Source: Zygaena filipendulae (Eukaryota; Arthropoda; Insecta; Lepidoptera; Zygaenidae). Taken from it: 64,000 bases of DNA. The stretch is taken from contig OU015666.1 of NCBI GenBank assembly GCA_907165275.2, positions 898,001 to 962,000 on the forward strand, in the 5' to 3' direction. Positions 24,479-36,248 of the stretch are shown in pieces. How positions within the stretch are numbered: the first letter of the stretch is position 1; the number at the start of each line of letters is the position of its first letter. The translations under genes were made by a program, and so were the position numbers. Under the pieces are notes generated by a model. The model did not search any database. It worked only from the letters and a program-made list of their open reading frames with translations, and was not told the DNA's origin.

Positions 24479-24856
24479 GGCAGTGGTATATTTAACAACT
24501 GCATATTGTAACCAGAATACGTTTTAGAGGTCGAGTAAAAAAGTGTCTAACACTGTTTAGTTCACCTTGACAGGCAAGAGTAGGCGTGCCAAACTTGATT
24601 TAGTCGCCATCTGACAAAACCCTTTTTTGTCCTGAATATAAATAAGACGAACAAAAAATATAAAGTCGACCGAGAATTTTTTCCCCTTACTGTATTTATC
24701 CAGAGGGACCGAGAGCGCAGAGTTTAGCGAAAGTAAGATTTGAATAATAAAAGAGAATATTCGCTCAGTTCTTACACAGTGTGGTTTTTGTTTTGTTTTT
24801 ATGTCCGCAGCGAAGCGGACTCCAGAGATAGTGGACCGAAAACTCACGAAATATGC

Positions 24857-25301
24857 TTTTTAATACAGTTGCTCAAAAAGTGGCGTATTGCAGGGACGTT
24901 TAGCGTTCGGGATGTGGGCTATTACATACTCGAGCTTTTTGTTTACCTTTCCCGAACTCGTGCGTTCTCTTTGCCAACTGTCAAAAATGGCGACACGACT
25001 TTGACACACTTTTTGCATTGCGAAACGTAAGTTTCGCATTACTAATACGACTAGCGCCATCTCTTGATCACAATTGGAAATTAGTTGAGTTTGTTGTGTT
25101 TTTGATATTTTATTAAATTGCTTAATTTTTTCGTAACTGTATTAAAAATAGTTGTTCAGTACACGTGCGGAACCGTCATTGCAACTAGTTCCGACTGTCA
25201 ACCCTCACCTTCGGCTGCGCCTCGGCTCGGGTACTGGGTAGACATTTGTCGGAACTCTTTGCAATGACAGGCTTTCCGCACTTATAATGAAATATACTAT
25301 T
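24857..25301 (+). repeat. Left arm of a 10-kb-spaced, nearly identical inverted repeat
   Basis: The reverse complement of this ~445-bp stretch recurs at 35006-35442. Across the ~200 bp I compared base by base only one substitution was seen (near 25028). An indel lies near 25235. Inside it (25163-25282) is a smaller foldback unit with ends GTGCGGAA...TTCCGCAC and inner arms around AGTTCCGAC/GTCGGAACT, so the repeat is composite. The 66-codon open frame found in both copies shows no recognised domain and is treated as chance. Confidence 0.85.
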
Positions 25302-26080
25302 CTGTGTTTTGCCAAATAAAGATGCTCGGGTCATTTTACTTTATCACGCTTTGAGTTTCAATAGGGAACTGAAAAACGTCAAATACGCTCGATAAGGGAA
25401 AACATCATTAAACGCTTCCTACATGTTTTGATAATCGCTTCCTGCATCCTATAACATCCTTATTGGTTTGACAACATTCGTTAGTTATGTTCATGGAAGT
25501 TTTACTAGCAACGTACACATTGCGGACATATTTCTACTGAACAAGGAAACTCAATAGCAAAATAAAGATTAGAAATTAAGGACATCAAATGATAAACCGA
25601 AGGATTTTAATTGCCTTTTCACAGATATAGCACTGTCAAAGTAGAAGGTCGAGGAAAAAACGTAACTAAACAAGTGGCCAGCTGATATTGTTAATTCTGT
25701 AGCAGCAATAATAAAATTGATAATGACACGAATTGCTGCTACATTTATTCCATGCTCCATTGTAAACTTTCCGCCATTGAACTAATTGAACAGATTATAA
25801 TATTTCAAATTGTTTGTTTGTTATACCAATTTTCTTTGGTAACAATATCATTAATAGTAAGGACGCAGGCTTAATGGTGCGACTCTATGCATACTAATTA
25901 AACGTACCCAGCTCTGTGCCAGAACTCGCTCCAAAACGGACATGTTTGAAATAATAATCGGGCACTCCACAGTTACATAGATAACACTGACTCTCATACT
26001 GGGAGCGACATAAATTATTTTTATGCTGCAGCCTAGATTCACTAGTTCTGTACAGTGCTCGCAATTTCCAACAGTTTCAA
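25302..26080 (+). other. 3' part of the intron upstream of the SoxC exon
   Basis: AT-rich sequence between the inverted-repeat arm and the splice acceptor. No repeat family seen elsewhere in the window is present, and no open frame resembling a SoxC N-terminus was recognised. Confidence 0.4.
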
Positions 26081-26119
26081 AATCTTATCTTAATAGTTTC
26101 CCGTTTCTTTTGTCCACAG
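26081..26119 (+). promoter_or_regulatory. 3' splice site (branch region, pyrimidine tract and AG) of the SoxC exon
   Basis: A pyrimidine-rich run (cccgtttcttttgtccacag) leads to AG at 26118-26119, with cttaat-like branch candidates 25-35 nt upstream. Splicing here gives phase 0 and joins directly onto the conserved residues before HIKRPMNAF. The reading frame is also open upstream to about 26020 with no in-frame ATG, so frame alone does not prove the intron. The consensus acceptor and family alignment do. Confidence 0.8.
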
Positions 26120-26812
26120 ACCAAAAAGAACAACCCCAATCACATCAAGAGACCGATGAACGCGTTCATGGTCTGGTCGCAGATCGAGCGCAGGAAAATA
26201 TGCGAGCAAACACCGGACATGCACAACGCGGAAATATCGAAAAACCTCGGCCGCGTGTGGAAGACGCTGAACGACGTGGAGCGTCAACCCTTCATCGAGG
26301 AAGCGGAGAGATTGAGGCAGTTGCACATGAGGGAATATCCCGACTACAAATACAGGCCTCGCAAGAAAGCGACGAAGCCCGCGCCGAAATCTGGTTCGAT
26401 AACGAAACAGAAACGCAAGCCACGCGCCGACTCGAATAACAACAGGGGGATGTCTAGGAGACGGACGAGACCAGCTCCTCCGAACGTTTCCAGCATGCCC
26501 GCGGAGACCCCAGCCCCTCCACTGCTGCCGGCCTCTCCCGCTGGCTCCCCGGACTCACCAGAGTCCGCGTGCTTCTACGAGGACAACTCGCGCCGCGACC
26601 AATCCGACCTGTCGGAGCTGTACTCGATCACGGACCTCCTCCCGCTGCCTCCGGAGTGCGAAGTGGACCTCGACGTGCTGACGACGGACATGGAGTCGTT
26701 CGAGACAGCCTCCTCGTCGTCGGGATCGCATTTGGAATTCGTGTACACTCCAGACATGTCGGTGATGTTGAACGAGATCGGCGTGGGCGACGACTGGGAG
26801 TTTTTCCACTAA
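26120..26812 (+). CDS. Sox14 (SoxC): SoxC-group HMG-box transcription factor, 3'-terminal coding exon (5' partial)
   Basis: This is the last coding exon of a SoxC transcription factor, a nuclear protein that binds the DNA minor groove at ACAAT-like sites. The acceptor tgtccacag ends at 26119 and the exon opens in phase 0 with [19 protein letters not shown]. The HMG box spans about residues 9-83 of the exon ([20 protein letters not shown], then [11 protein letters not shown]). A lysine/arginine-rich stretch (84-117), a Pro/Ser-rich linker (118-148) and an acidic region (153-192) follow. The last 30 residues ([14 protein letters not shown], then [10 protein letters not shown], stop TAA at 26810) resemble the conserved SoxC C-terminal activation motif of Sox4/Sox11. 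HNAEIS and YKYRPRKK in the box also favour group C. The ATG at 26156 lies inside the HMG box and is not the real start; the N-terminus must come from an upstream exon that I could not locate. GC content and codon use differ sharply from the AT-rich flanks. Subfamily assignment is from memory of the family. The Drosophila orthologue is an ecdysone-responsive regulator, but function here is inferred. Confidence 0.95.
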   Translation, partial: TKKNNPNHIKRPMNAFMVWSQIERRKICEQTPDMHNAEISKNLGRVWKTLNDVERQPFIEEAERLRQLHMREYPDYKYRPRKKATKPAPKSGSITKQKRKPRADSNNNRGMSRRRTRPAPPNVSSMPAETPAPPLLPASPAGSPDSPESACFYEDNSRRDQSDLSELYSITDLLPLPPECEVDLDVLTTDMESFETASSSSGSHLEFVYTPDMSVMLNEIGVGDDWEFFH

Positions 26813-28970
26813 TACCATGATGTGACGGACTGTGTCAACGTCGTTTCCATTGATCTCAAGCGGTCGGCTCGGACGGCGGGCCGGCCTTAAGGCCGACGAC
26901 GCTCGCCGCCCCGCCTAGAGAGTGCCTACATCCAAATTGACGTGTCGACATTTTGGATTCAATGTACAAAGTTATTTTATAAGGAACGAAAGGGGAGTAA
27001 TAATTATAATTGTAAAAAAAAAAAGAAAATCTTAAACCGACCGCCCGAGGTCGCATTTTTTATCAGTTCTTTTGGTTTTTTTCTTTTGTTTTTTTTTTGT
27101 TTTTTATTTTACATAATCAAAAAAAATAAAATTATGCGACGCCTCAACGTCGGTGGTTCACCACATTTTTCGTAACATAGGCTGTGAGTTGGTTCTGGGT
27201 ATTTTTCGTCATCGTTACAATATTTATGCTTTCCTTTTTGTTACAATATTTGACACGTAATTGTAATGGAGAGTGATGTGAACAAACGGCACGTCTCGAA
27301 CGCATCTCAGTAATATATCCGTCTACACTCCGTCGCCCGGTTAGAATAGCATGTCAGGTCGTTAGGCGAGACCCACACGTAGCTCGCTCAAACAATCGCC
27401 GCGCGCTGTCGCGTCCTTATTCTTAACTTCAACTTGGCTTCTAGTGCGTTCTAAAATTAAAAAAAAAAAAATAGTTCCGTAAATTTCGAGTCACATATTT
27501 TTTTAAGTAATTCTAGGAAAGAAATGTCTTTTTTTTCAACTCTTATTTTTTAAGTTAACATAAATTCTTTATTAGACGAAGATAAATAAAAAAAAACCAT
27601 CTATCGATCATTTCTAGATGAATTAGGCTAGTTATAGTCGTATTTTATCTTGGGTTCATAATCGATGTAAGTAACACTATACTTTGATGCACGTATAAAA
27701 TATAATATTATAGTGATCGATATAAATTTTTTATAATTTCCTTTTTAATGTATCCTGAATCCTGAAGTTCGAATTGTCGTTGAAAAAAGTTTTCGGAGTG
27801 CGTTGAATACGGTGTTTGATACGGTGTGACAATGGAATCCTGTCAGATCTTAAAAACAAGAACGTCTATCAAAGCAAGTTGTTTAGTATCATAATTCATA
27901 TTGAGGATTAAATTTCAGCTATGCAAAAATGACTTGCTGCTGATAAACGCGTATAGGCAAGATTTCATTGGTCTAGATTAGGGAAGATTGTTTCGTGTTG
28001 CTATTAATATAAGCTAGAATGTGTTTAAGGTAAGATTAATTGCTGTCGAATGGTATAATGATATGAAAACTATTATATTGTATGATAACAAAAAAAAAAA
28101 ACAAGACACGGCACACAAGGATCGATGCGAAGGGACACACAATTCTTCTTTCATTTTATATAACATCACGCTTTCATTAAAAACATATTATAACAAAAAA
28201 AACTAACAACATCTTCAGAAAGATACATATCATAATGGATTGTATTAAGTTGCAAAATGGTTGTACTAATGTAAAGAGTTTCTTCTTTGGGTCGTCGAAC
28301 AATGTTTAGAATACATACTCTCAAAATGTTTCGCTGTTTTTAATGAAAAAAAAAAAGTTAAATATATATGTATTTATTATATTATGAAGCTCTGTGATTT
28401 ACTTTATGGATTTGTTCTAAATTAAGATCCTAGTGGAGACTGAGTAAAGCATAGAATAAGTTTTAGTGGCGCTAGCTTCCCTAAACTGTTATTTTTCTTT
28501 TGGTTCTATTTTAAACTTTCAATGAACAAATCTATCGATATTATAGATGACTTTATTAGTCTTATTTTTGATAATTTGCGTTACTGTGGCAATAGAATTG
28601 ATATAGTGTGTACCTGTACAGATTGATACAATGAATTCACAAAAGAATACGGCATATGTACTTAGTTTTTCTTATAAATAACAAAATATATATATTTAGA
28701 AGAACGGAAACCCGTTTAAACTATGTCTCCTCTTTATTTATGGCTTCTATTTTAAATTGTTTCATCTGTTGTCTATTGCCACAGTAATACACAAACCGAG
28801 AAACTATCTGATATTTGTATAGGAAGAGAACTCTTGCTAAACTCTGTCAATTCAGTGAAAATTGTGTCAGTTAAGTATCTATGATAGGGGCCGATCTTTT
28901 ACAAAAATAATAATAATGGTACGTTTAATATTGTATACTCTAAAATAAAGTTTTACATAAACCTTAAAAA
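26813..28970 (+). other. Probable SoxC 3' untranslated region
   Basis: No coding potential is seen after the stop. A short GC-rich stretch (26858-26925) is followed by AT-rich sequence without any of the repeat families that fill the rest of the window. Poly(A) signal candidates AATAAA occur at 27585-27590 and 28944-28949, and later at 29053-29058 and 29322-29327. The 28944 signal is followed at a suitable distance by an A-run and then a T/G-rich stretch, so it is my preferred end. The extent is inferred; RNA-seq would settle it. Confidence 0.55.
28944..28949 (+). terminator. Candidate polyadenylation signal AATAAA for the SoxC transcript
   Basis: Canonical AATAAA in the repeat-free region downstream of the SoxC stop, with an A-run and T/G-rich sequence 15-40 nt downstream. 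Other AATAAA hexamers at 27585, 29053 and 29322 are alternatives. Confidence 0.4.
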
Positions 28971-29946
28971 AAAAAAGTTTCATATTGTGAAAACCAATAT
29001 TCGTAGGATATTTCTGTGTCTCTGATGAAAAGGGATCCGATCCGTGCTCTATAATAAATATTATAATAAGAAAGAAAATGCTTTACCTATATTACTATAT
29101 TCTTATAAAGTATATATGTAAAAAAAAAACAAGTTCGCGTATTGATTAGTGAGTGTTTATGAGATAACAATAACGTAATTGAAAAAAAATAATTACAATC
29201 GTGCATAAAAATACAATCTATACCTACATTATTGTATTGCGATTCTGTAAGTTATAATGTTATGTGTGTAGTAGAGCGATATTATAACGTAAAAAAAAAA
29301 TGAAATATTTGTTACAAAACCAATAAATACGTACCTAACTTAACCTGAAGCTTATTTCAAGTACCTCGTCTGAGTTGAGGTTTTCAAAAAGAATGTAACA
29401 AATATTTCGCGAGTAAAAAATAATGATGGTTGTTTGTGGAAATAAATAAATAAATTTGTGCCTAATAAAAAGTACTTGGAACACGAAAAAAATTTTGTAG
29501 GGATGCTCAAAACTATTTTTAAGCGCGTAGTGACGTCATTAGGAGCTGTCAAAAATCTGTTTGGAACATTTTCGCTTGGTTTTTTTACTTTCGTTCATCT
29601 GGTGAAATGATAAAACAGAGTTAATTTTAAAATTCTGTATTGTTACTTTGATATTTCTTTTATTTGCCATAGAACCTATACTCAGTTTTATTTGATGTGC
29701 CTCAGTTGATTCTGTACCGATGTTTTTCGGATATTTTCTTGTTCATATTGACTACCACCAGCTTAACCAGCAACTGTTCAACGATCAAAAGCAATACGAA
29801 TAATGTTATAAAGATGAAATTAAGCTCAAGGTTGTTGTTAAGAACTCTATTAATAAAAAAGGTCCTGTCCCTAAATATTGATTTGTTTTTGTAAATTCGA
29901 AATGTGTCAGTAATTTCATTCAATTTTTTTAGGCTTTCGTTATAAT

Positions 29947-30263
29947 GGGCATGATGACAAGTTATAAAAATCAAAATTTTATTCAGGCCGTCAGTTAGTG
30001 AAAAAATAATATACACGTATTTTTTTTTGCTTTTTCGAATGATTGAAAAAATACTTAGATAAAACGCATTAAAGTTTAGGAGTAGGAGGTCGCGACGTCG
30101 TAACTAAGTATAAAGTGTACCTAGGTGTGACGTCACACGGAATTTCAACTCGATGTATCTTCGTTATTTTTTTAAACGTAAAAAAAGGAAAAACAGATTA
30201 TGTCCAATATTTTTTTATTAATCTACAAGACGGACTAAAAATATCAATTTAGTCATCATGCCT
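29947..30263 (+). mobile_element. MITE-A copy, diverged
   Basis: Starts gggcatgatgac and ends agtcatcatgcc. The first CRE is mutated (gcgacgtcgt), the second intact (gtgacgtcac). The only MITE-A copy between the inverted-repeat arms. Confidence 0.75.
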
Positions 30264-31393
30264 GTTATACAATATATCAGACAGTACGTTCTCTGAGAAT
30301 TTTCTATTGTTTTTTTTTTATTTCAGTTATTTTTTTTATTAATAGAGACATAAACAAACCCCATGTTATGATTGTGTAGTGCAACATCGAATTTAAAATG
30401 TTAAATTTGTAATAGTAATGCTTCATGTTGTTCAACATTCAATAATTGGAATTATCAGGGTTTTAATGTTCTGTTATATAATAATTACTTAGATGAGTAA
30501 AATGTTTTAAATTACCTACCTTTGATGATAAGATCGATGCCTTTCTTCTTAAATATTAAACGTCCCTCAGACCTCAGTATTGCGCTGCGTGTAACTGTCG
30601 TTGAAAATTAAAATTAAAAAGAAAATGGCTACATTTATGTATCATAAAAAAAAAAATCTTAAAATTCTGTAAATTACGTACTCTAAGTTAAAAACGGCCT
30701 CAAAAGTTACACCAGTGGCAAAAATCTGTTTGTGCTTAACCAAACACGCAATTTTTCTTCGCATGTTCGCTTCAAAAAACTTTTTCGGTAACTAAAAAAA
30801 AAACAAGGTGAAAAATTGAAATTAAAAGAAAAACACCTCGTAGAAGTTTTTATAAATTTTTTATTCTAATCTCAATGACTTTTTTATTTATTGTATTCGA
30901 AAGGTATTTTAATTCGAACTAAGTCAGCTCGGTTTATATGGTTTTTTTGTCGGAGATATTTTTTAGAAAAAATAAAAGATAACTAAAAAAATAATTCTCA
31001 ATTTTTCGCCCTGTACACTGTGGTATATTTAAATTAGTACTAACAATAAATGTACATATATGACATTGTTAATAATAAATGAAGTCAAAATAAAGCGATA
31101 CTGTGAGAAAATTATTAGGGGTATGTAATACGCGACTCTTGGTTAAAAAAAATACGGAGCGCGTAATTACTGTTGTAGGGTAAACATATATTATGTAATT
31201 AAGTACATAATTATAATATGAAATTACGCGACTATTCATGAAAAAATACGCGCAACTTCTTCAAAAAAACATAAAAACAAAAGAAAAGTTCAAATCGATT
31301 GCCAAATATTTAAATTTTGAACTGTCCGTTTTGAGGATTATTCATTGTTTTTCATTGTGTCTCAATGAGAGGTCAATGTAATCCAAAATAACG
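30264..31393. other. No gene recognised
   Basis: Very AT-rich. AATAAA hexamers at 31045 and 31089 could serve a longer SoxC transcript; no coding potential. Confidence 0.3.
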
Positions 31394-31626
31394 GCCGCAC
31401 TCAGAGTCGACTTTAATGATTACTTAGTTAAGTATAGCTTTTTAAAACAAAACTGCCGCAATCAGAGACGTTCAGTAAATTAATGTTAATTGGCATTTAA
31501 TGAGATGTAACTTAATTAGTTCTTAGCCAATTACCATTAATTTATTAAACTTGTCTGATTGCGGCAGTTTTGTTTTAAAAATCTATACTTAATTGGGTAA
31601 TCATTAAAGTCGACTCTGAGTGCGGC
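31394..31626. mobile_element. MITE-B, full palindromic copy
   Basis: Ends GCCGCACTCAGAGTCGAC and GTCGACTCTGAGTGCGGC. Inner arms aaacaaaactgccgcaatcaga / tctgattgcggcagttttgttt continue the pairing, so almost the whole element folds back. Confidence 0.85.
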
Positions 31627-34110
31627 GGTGAATCTTTTAAAAAAGACAGTTGAAAATCGACTACGCAGTAGGTGGTGATATTCGAATGAGTTTGGAAAAC
31701 AGTATTTCTCGTGAACAGTCCATGCAAAAATCGACGTGTATTGATTTGAGATCGCATGAACTCGAGCTTTTTTGAGCTTTCATTTCGCTTGATATATTCG
31801 AATAGAGAAAAAAAAAATTCACACAATTCGTGAGGAAAATTATTATTAGCTTACGAATGAGCTAACTTATGAAGTGTTACTGTAAAAAAAAAAAATACTT
31901 TTTCATAAAATTTTAAGTAACCTTGTAAATTGTGGTAATACGAAAACAAAAAAATGTTAGTGATCGATTCACAGGACTGAAACAAGTTATAAAAATTATA
32001 ATTCTCGTTATGTTTTTTGAAAAAATAAATAAAAAAGATGTTTTCGAAAACAATTTTTAAACTCTGTATCATATTGTATGTATTCATAATTGTTGATTTA
32101 ATTGATAAGCGTAACTGTTCTATTGTGTAAGATAATATTGGTTTTCGAATTAAAAAAATAATAATTTGAATCAACAACGAAAACTTTCTTTGTTTATTCA
32201 TTTAAACAAATCTGTTAAACGCACTCCACAAATAATATCTAATGAAATAATAAACATTTATATATTATAATAATCTAATTGGTGTCTATAAAGCAGATTG
32301 TAATCCATATTATTATATATTAAAATAATTATTATATACGTATCTATATGTCAACATGAAACGGTAGCTGATGCATATTTATATTATGATAATGTAACCA
32401 ATATGTTGTTGACGTAGCTGTGTCTTTAGTTAAGTAATAATGGTTAAACAAACGAAAAATTCGCACAATCACATCCAAGGAATTAACTTAAGTGTAATAA
32501 ATAGTAACAATAAATACAAGTTGGTAAATATAAATACAACGTGATTAGCAATCAAATTGTATTTTGTGACAAATTCTTATGTTGCAAGGTATATAAAATA
32601 TTTGAAGAGATGAGATTTTTTTTTCTTTTCAAAAAACATTTCTTTCAACGCTTTTTTAAAATTTATTCGCTTTTGGTTTTTGATTCTTCTATGAATGAAA
32701 TTTGTATGTTCAGTTCTCAAGTTTTATCGCTAAATTCCGAACGGCTATAGTCTTTGTTTTGTCCGGTTTTGTTCTACAACTAGGTAATATTACTCTATTA
32801 CACACAGATCAAAAATAAGAACAAATCCTTGTAATTTGTAACCAAATAACCATACGCTTGGGCAAATTGTTCTGTGAAAAATAACTTTATGTACAACATT
32901 ATATACAATATTATTCTTACTGTGATTATTTATTTATCATTTATAACTATCGGTTTTACTATTAATGCTGTAAAACACCGAATTGGTCCCATAGAAAAGT
33001 TATACGTCACGAGCAGCTACAATCAAATACTACTTTGCATAGTCTGTTTTCCATCGATTTTTTTTGGGATATTGGATATGTAAATAAACTTATCAACTAT
33101 TAGAATCACGTCAAATTTTTTTGTAAAGTTCGCTTCAGATCATCAAACACATCTAGTCCTTACAAAGAAAGGGCGTTTTTTTTTTTTTTTTTTCATCTTG
33201 CGCGATGGATCTTAATCGTATGCTTCAGTTTGTCTCCGAAGAATGTTGTGGCCTTTTGTATGATCGATACCTGAATTTTTAAAAAGAAAGGTTATTCTGA
33301 ACGCCTCTTTTAATTGAATTTTATACCAAAAAACAAAATGATGCTCTTAAACACCGTTACCGATGGATCTCCTTTATATTATGTGTGTAGCACTAAACAG
33401 TAATGCGAAAAAAAAATGGTAGAATTTTTTTTTTTACCAAAAATTGGGAATCAATTTTGTTATTTCTTAACAAATAATAAAGTTGACTTTATTATTTGTT
33501 AATATGTATTGGTTTTCCATGTTTTTTTTTTTGTAATATTTGTAAATATAGATTTGTAAAATATATTTTTTTAAGTTTGTAGTTATTATCTTGCGCCTAT
33601 GTTTTTGATAAATGAGTCAAAGAGTAAGTAATCTTTAGAGAGTTCTTTTCGTTTACCGTTCGGAACACTTTCGGAGGTTCCTTTGGTTTTATAAGCTGTA
33701 ATATTATACATATTTAGTTATATTTTCGTATGAGGTTTTCGAGGCTTCAGTGCCTATTATTTTTACCTCTTCCCGATGTATAAATTATTGTCTTAATAAT
33801 AGATAAGGTTACAATTAATAATGCATATATGTACGTAGTCTTTTTAAACTGTTAAGTATGAATAACAATACTTTAGTTGATAAGGAATTTAAAAGTAAAC
33901 TTGTAAATTTTGTAACGTACTTTGTTTCAATAACAAATATATATTATTATATGGTAAAAATAAAACATCCAGTTTTTAAAAAAATAATATTAGATTTTTA
34001 TTTACCAACCTCAATACTTATGGAAAACTGTATACCTATTATGAAACATGGAAAAAGACTAGGAAATGTCTAAATTTGTGATAACTATCACAATTTGCTC
34101 ACACGTAGAA
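31627..34110. other. No gene recognised; repeat-poor AT-rich DNA
   Basis: Open frames are short and biased to Asn/Ile/Phe/Lys, as expected from AT-rich non-coding sequence. T-runs occur near 33180. Confidence 0.35.
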
Positions 34111-34112
34111 TA

Positions 34113-34131
34113 TACACACACACACACACAC
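34113..34131. repeat. (CA)n microsatellite
   Basis: Short perfect CA run. Confidence 0.8.
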
Positions 34132-34519
34132 ATATAGCACACTTATAGGATCTAAGGTAGGTACTCATTGAAAAAACTAACAAAACATATTTTTCCTATA
34201 ATTTATACACGTCTCATGAAATTATTACTCACATTGTTAAGGATTATAGAATTGGACATAATATCTTTATTCAGCAAATTGTAGAAAAATATAACAAATT
34301 AATTATATTAATAAAATAAAATAAATTATATAAAATTAAAATGCTTTGTCCTGAATGACTGATAGATCAAAGCACAGCCTAAACCGCTGATCGTAGAGAC
34401 CTGAAACTTGGAGCATGTGTTTTTGAATGAATCGAGTCATGGTGGATTGAACGCCAGAACCTGCAAATAGAACTGGTGACCCCTCACACACTACCCGACG
34501 ATAGAATTTTTGAGGCCTA

Positions 34520-34610
34520 TTTTCTGAGGTACAGGTAAAGGATATAGGGTACTTTCGTCCCGGAATTCCCGCGGGAACTACGAAACTAACGCGGGTAAAT
34601 CTGCATTAAG
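34520..34610 (+). mobile_element. HEL 3'-region fragment
   Basis: cccggaattcccgcgggaact followed by an eroded hairpin (aacgcgggtaaatctgc). Confidence 0.6.
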
Positions 34611-35005
34611 TTTTTCATACTACACGTTGTCAGGAGAAAAGGATATAGGCCATCCCGGCGGTTTTCAAAATCTGAATCGTTTTTTTTTAATACCAAAAAA
34701 AAAGTCTAATTAGAAATTTTTCCGAAAGATACTTAACAGTCAGCGTAATAACCGAAGTAGATATAGCTGCTACGATAAATTAATAGATGGCTTTATATTA
34801 TAGATAGGTACTTAGTCTAAATTGCGACCGCACATTTATGATGTCGTCATCAAAAATGAATGGAGACGCTTTAATATAAGGAAGGGCATATAAAATTAAA
34901 GTAATAAATTTGAATAACAGGCACAGGGCTCGAGTGCGGACACAGTTTGTGAACATCATAGTACGTTCTGCGAGTCTGCTTTGCTGCATCTCGACACAGT
35001 AAAAC

Positions 35006-35442
35006 AATAGTATATTTCATTATAAGTGCGGAAAGCCTGTCATTGCTAAGAGTTCCGACAAATGTCTACCCGAGCCGAGGCGCAGCCGAAGGTGAGGGTT
35101 GACAGTCGGAACTAGTTGCAATGACGGTTCCGCACGTGTACTGAACAACTATTTTTAATACAGTTACGAAAAAATTAAGCAATTTAATAAAATATCAAAA
35201 ACACAATAAACTCAACTAAGTTCCAACTGTGATCAAGAGATGGCGCTAGTCGTATTAGTAATGCGAAACCTACGTTTCGCAATGCAAAAAGTGTGTCAAA
35301 GTCGTGTCGCCATTTTTGACAGTTGGCAAAGAGAACGCACGAGTTCGGGAAAGGTAAACAAAAAGCTCGAGTATGTAATAGCCCACATCCCGAACGCTAA
35401 ACGTCCCTGCAATACGCCACTTTTTGAGCAACTGTATTAAAA
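35006..35442 (-). repeat. Right arm of the 10-kb-spaced inverted repeat
   Basis: Inverted counterpart of 24857-25301. The two arms bracket the SoxC exon and its probable 3' UTR. The match starts at aatagtatatttc and ends at gcaactgtattaaaa; flanks differ outside this. It is either two insertions of one mobile unit or an inverted segmental duplication. Confidence 0.85.
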
Positions 35443-35489
35443 AATCGCTTCCCGCCGTCTGTACGCTTAGACCTCTTTAACTTTTTGTC

Positions 35490-35612
35490 TTTTTAATGCG
35501 GTCTACATCAATAGATAGAGTGATTCAAGAGGAAGGTCAACGCATATAATTATTACGGAATTCCCGCGGGAACTCCGAAATTACCGCGGGTGAAACTTCG
35601 GGGGGCAGCTAA
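35490..35612 (+). mobile_element. HEL subfamily-C copy, first of an abutting pair
   Basis: Body gatagagtgattcaagaggaa, 3' end ...gggtgaaacttcggggggcagCTAA (35609-35612). Confidence 0.7.
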
Positions 35613-35827
35613 TCCTACTTATATTATAAATGTGAAAGTGAGGATGTTTGGATGTTTGGGTGTTTGGATGTTTGTTACTCAATCACGCAAAAACGGCTGA
35701 TCGGATTGAGATGAAATTTGGCATGCACATTGTCAGGGGTACACAGAAGGACACAGAGTACTTTTCATCCCGGAATTCCCGCGGGAACTTCGAAATTACC
35801 GCGGGTGAAACTTCGGGGAACAGCTAA
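35613..35827 (+). mobile_element. HEL copy, second of an abutting pair
   Basis: TCCTACTTATATTATAAATG starts immediately after the preceding CTAA. Ends cttcggggaacagCTAA. Contains a ggatgttt repeat near 35643. Confidence 0.8.
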
Positions 35828-35873
35828 TACTTAAATAATATACTTAAATAAAATAAATAAAATAATATAGATA

Positions 35874-36020
35874 CTAGCTGTGCCCCGCGGTTTCACCCGC
35901 GTGAGTTTTGGGATCACACCTTTGCGGACACAGGCAGAACAACCCGCCAAAGTTTCATCACAATCGGACCAATGGTTTCGAAACGTATAGAGGACGGGCA
36001 TACAAACATTCATTTTTATT
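35874..36020 (-). mobile_element. HEL copy, short
   Basis: ctagctgtgccccgcggtttcacccgcg, then a body with catcacaatcggacc ending near ttatttataaag. Confidence 0.7.
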
Positions 36021-36248
36021 TATAAAGAAGAAGAAGATGAGCAATTTTCTGAGTGTGAGTGATTACAGAAGAGTTTATTTATAATAATAAAAGGTAATAA
36101 TTAATGGCTTGGCTTTACTGAAGCTTCCGGCGCTCATTAGTGGAAATAAACGTTCGTTAGTCCACATAATACATAAGACGCCAGTCGCAATCAACTCCAA
36201 ATTAAATAGTAGGGTCATAAAAAAAAGTTCATAAGATACTATAGAATA

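Noticed and set aside
24860..25060. 66-codon frame found identically at 24860-25060 (-) and 35240-35440 (+)
   Set aside because: Identity reflects the duplicated repeat DNA; the one base change seen is silent, but one site cannot show selection. No domain.
26156..26812. Reading the SoxC frame as starting at the ATG at 26156
   Set aside because: This ATG is the Met within the HMG-box motif RPMNAFMVW. Starting there would remove the first box residues; the exon begins at the acceptor at 26119.
26569..26820. Other frames overlapping the SoxC exon on both strands
   Set aside because: Shadow frames of a GC-rich coding exon.
31394..31626. Repeated inverted units as a CRISPR-like array
   Set aside because: Copies are dispersed, on a eukaryotic background and with TIRs; there is no regular repeat-spacer structure.
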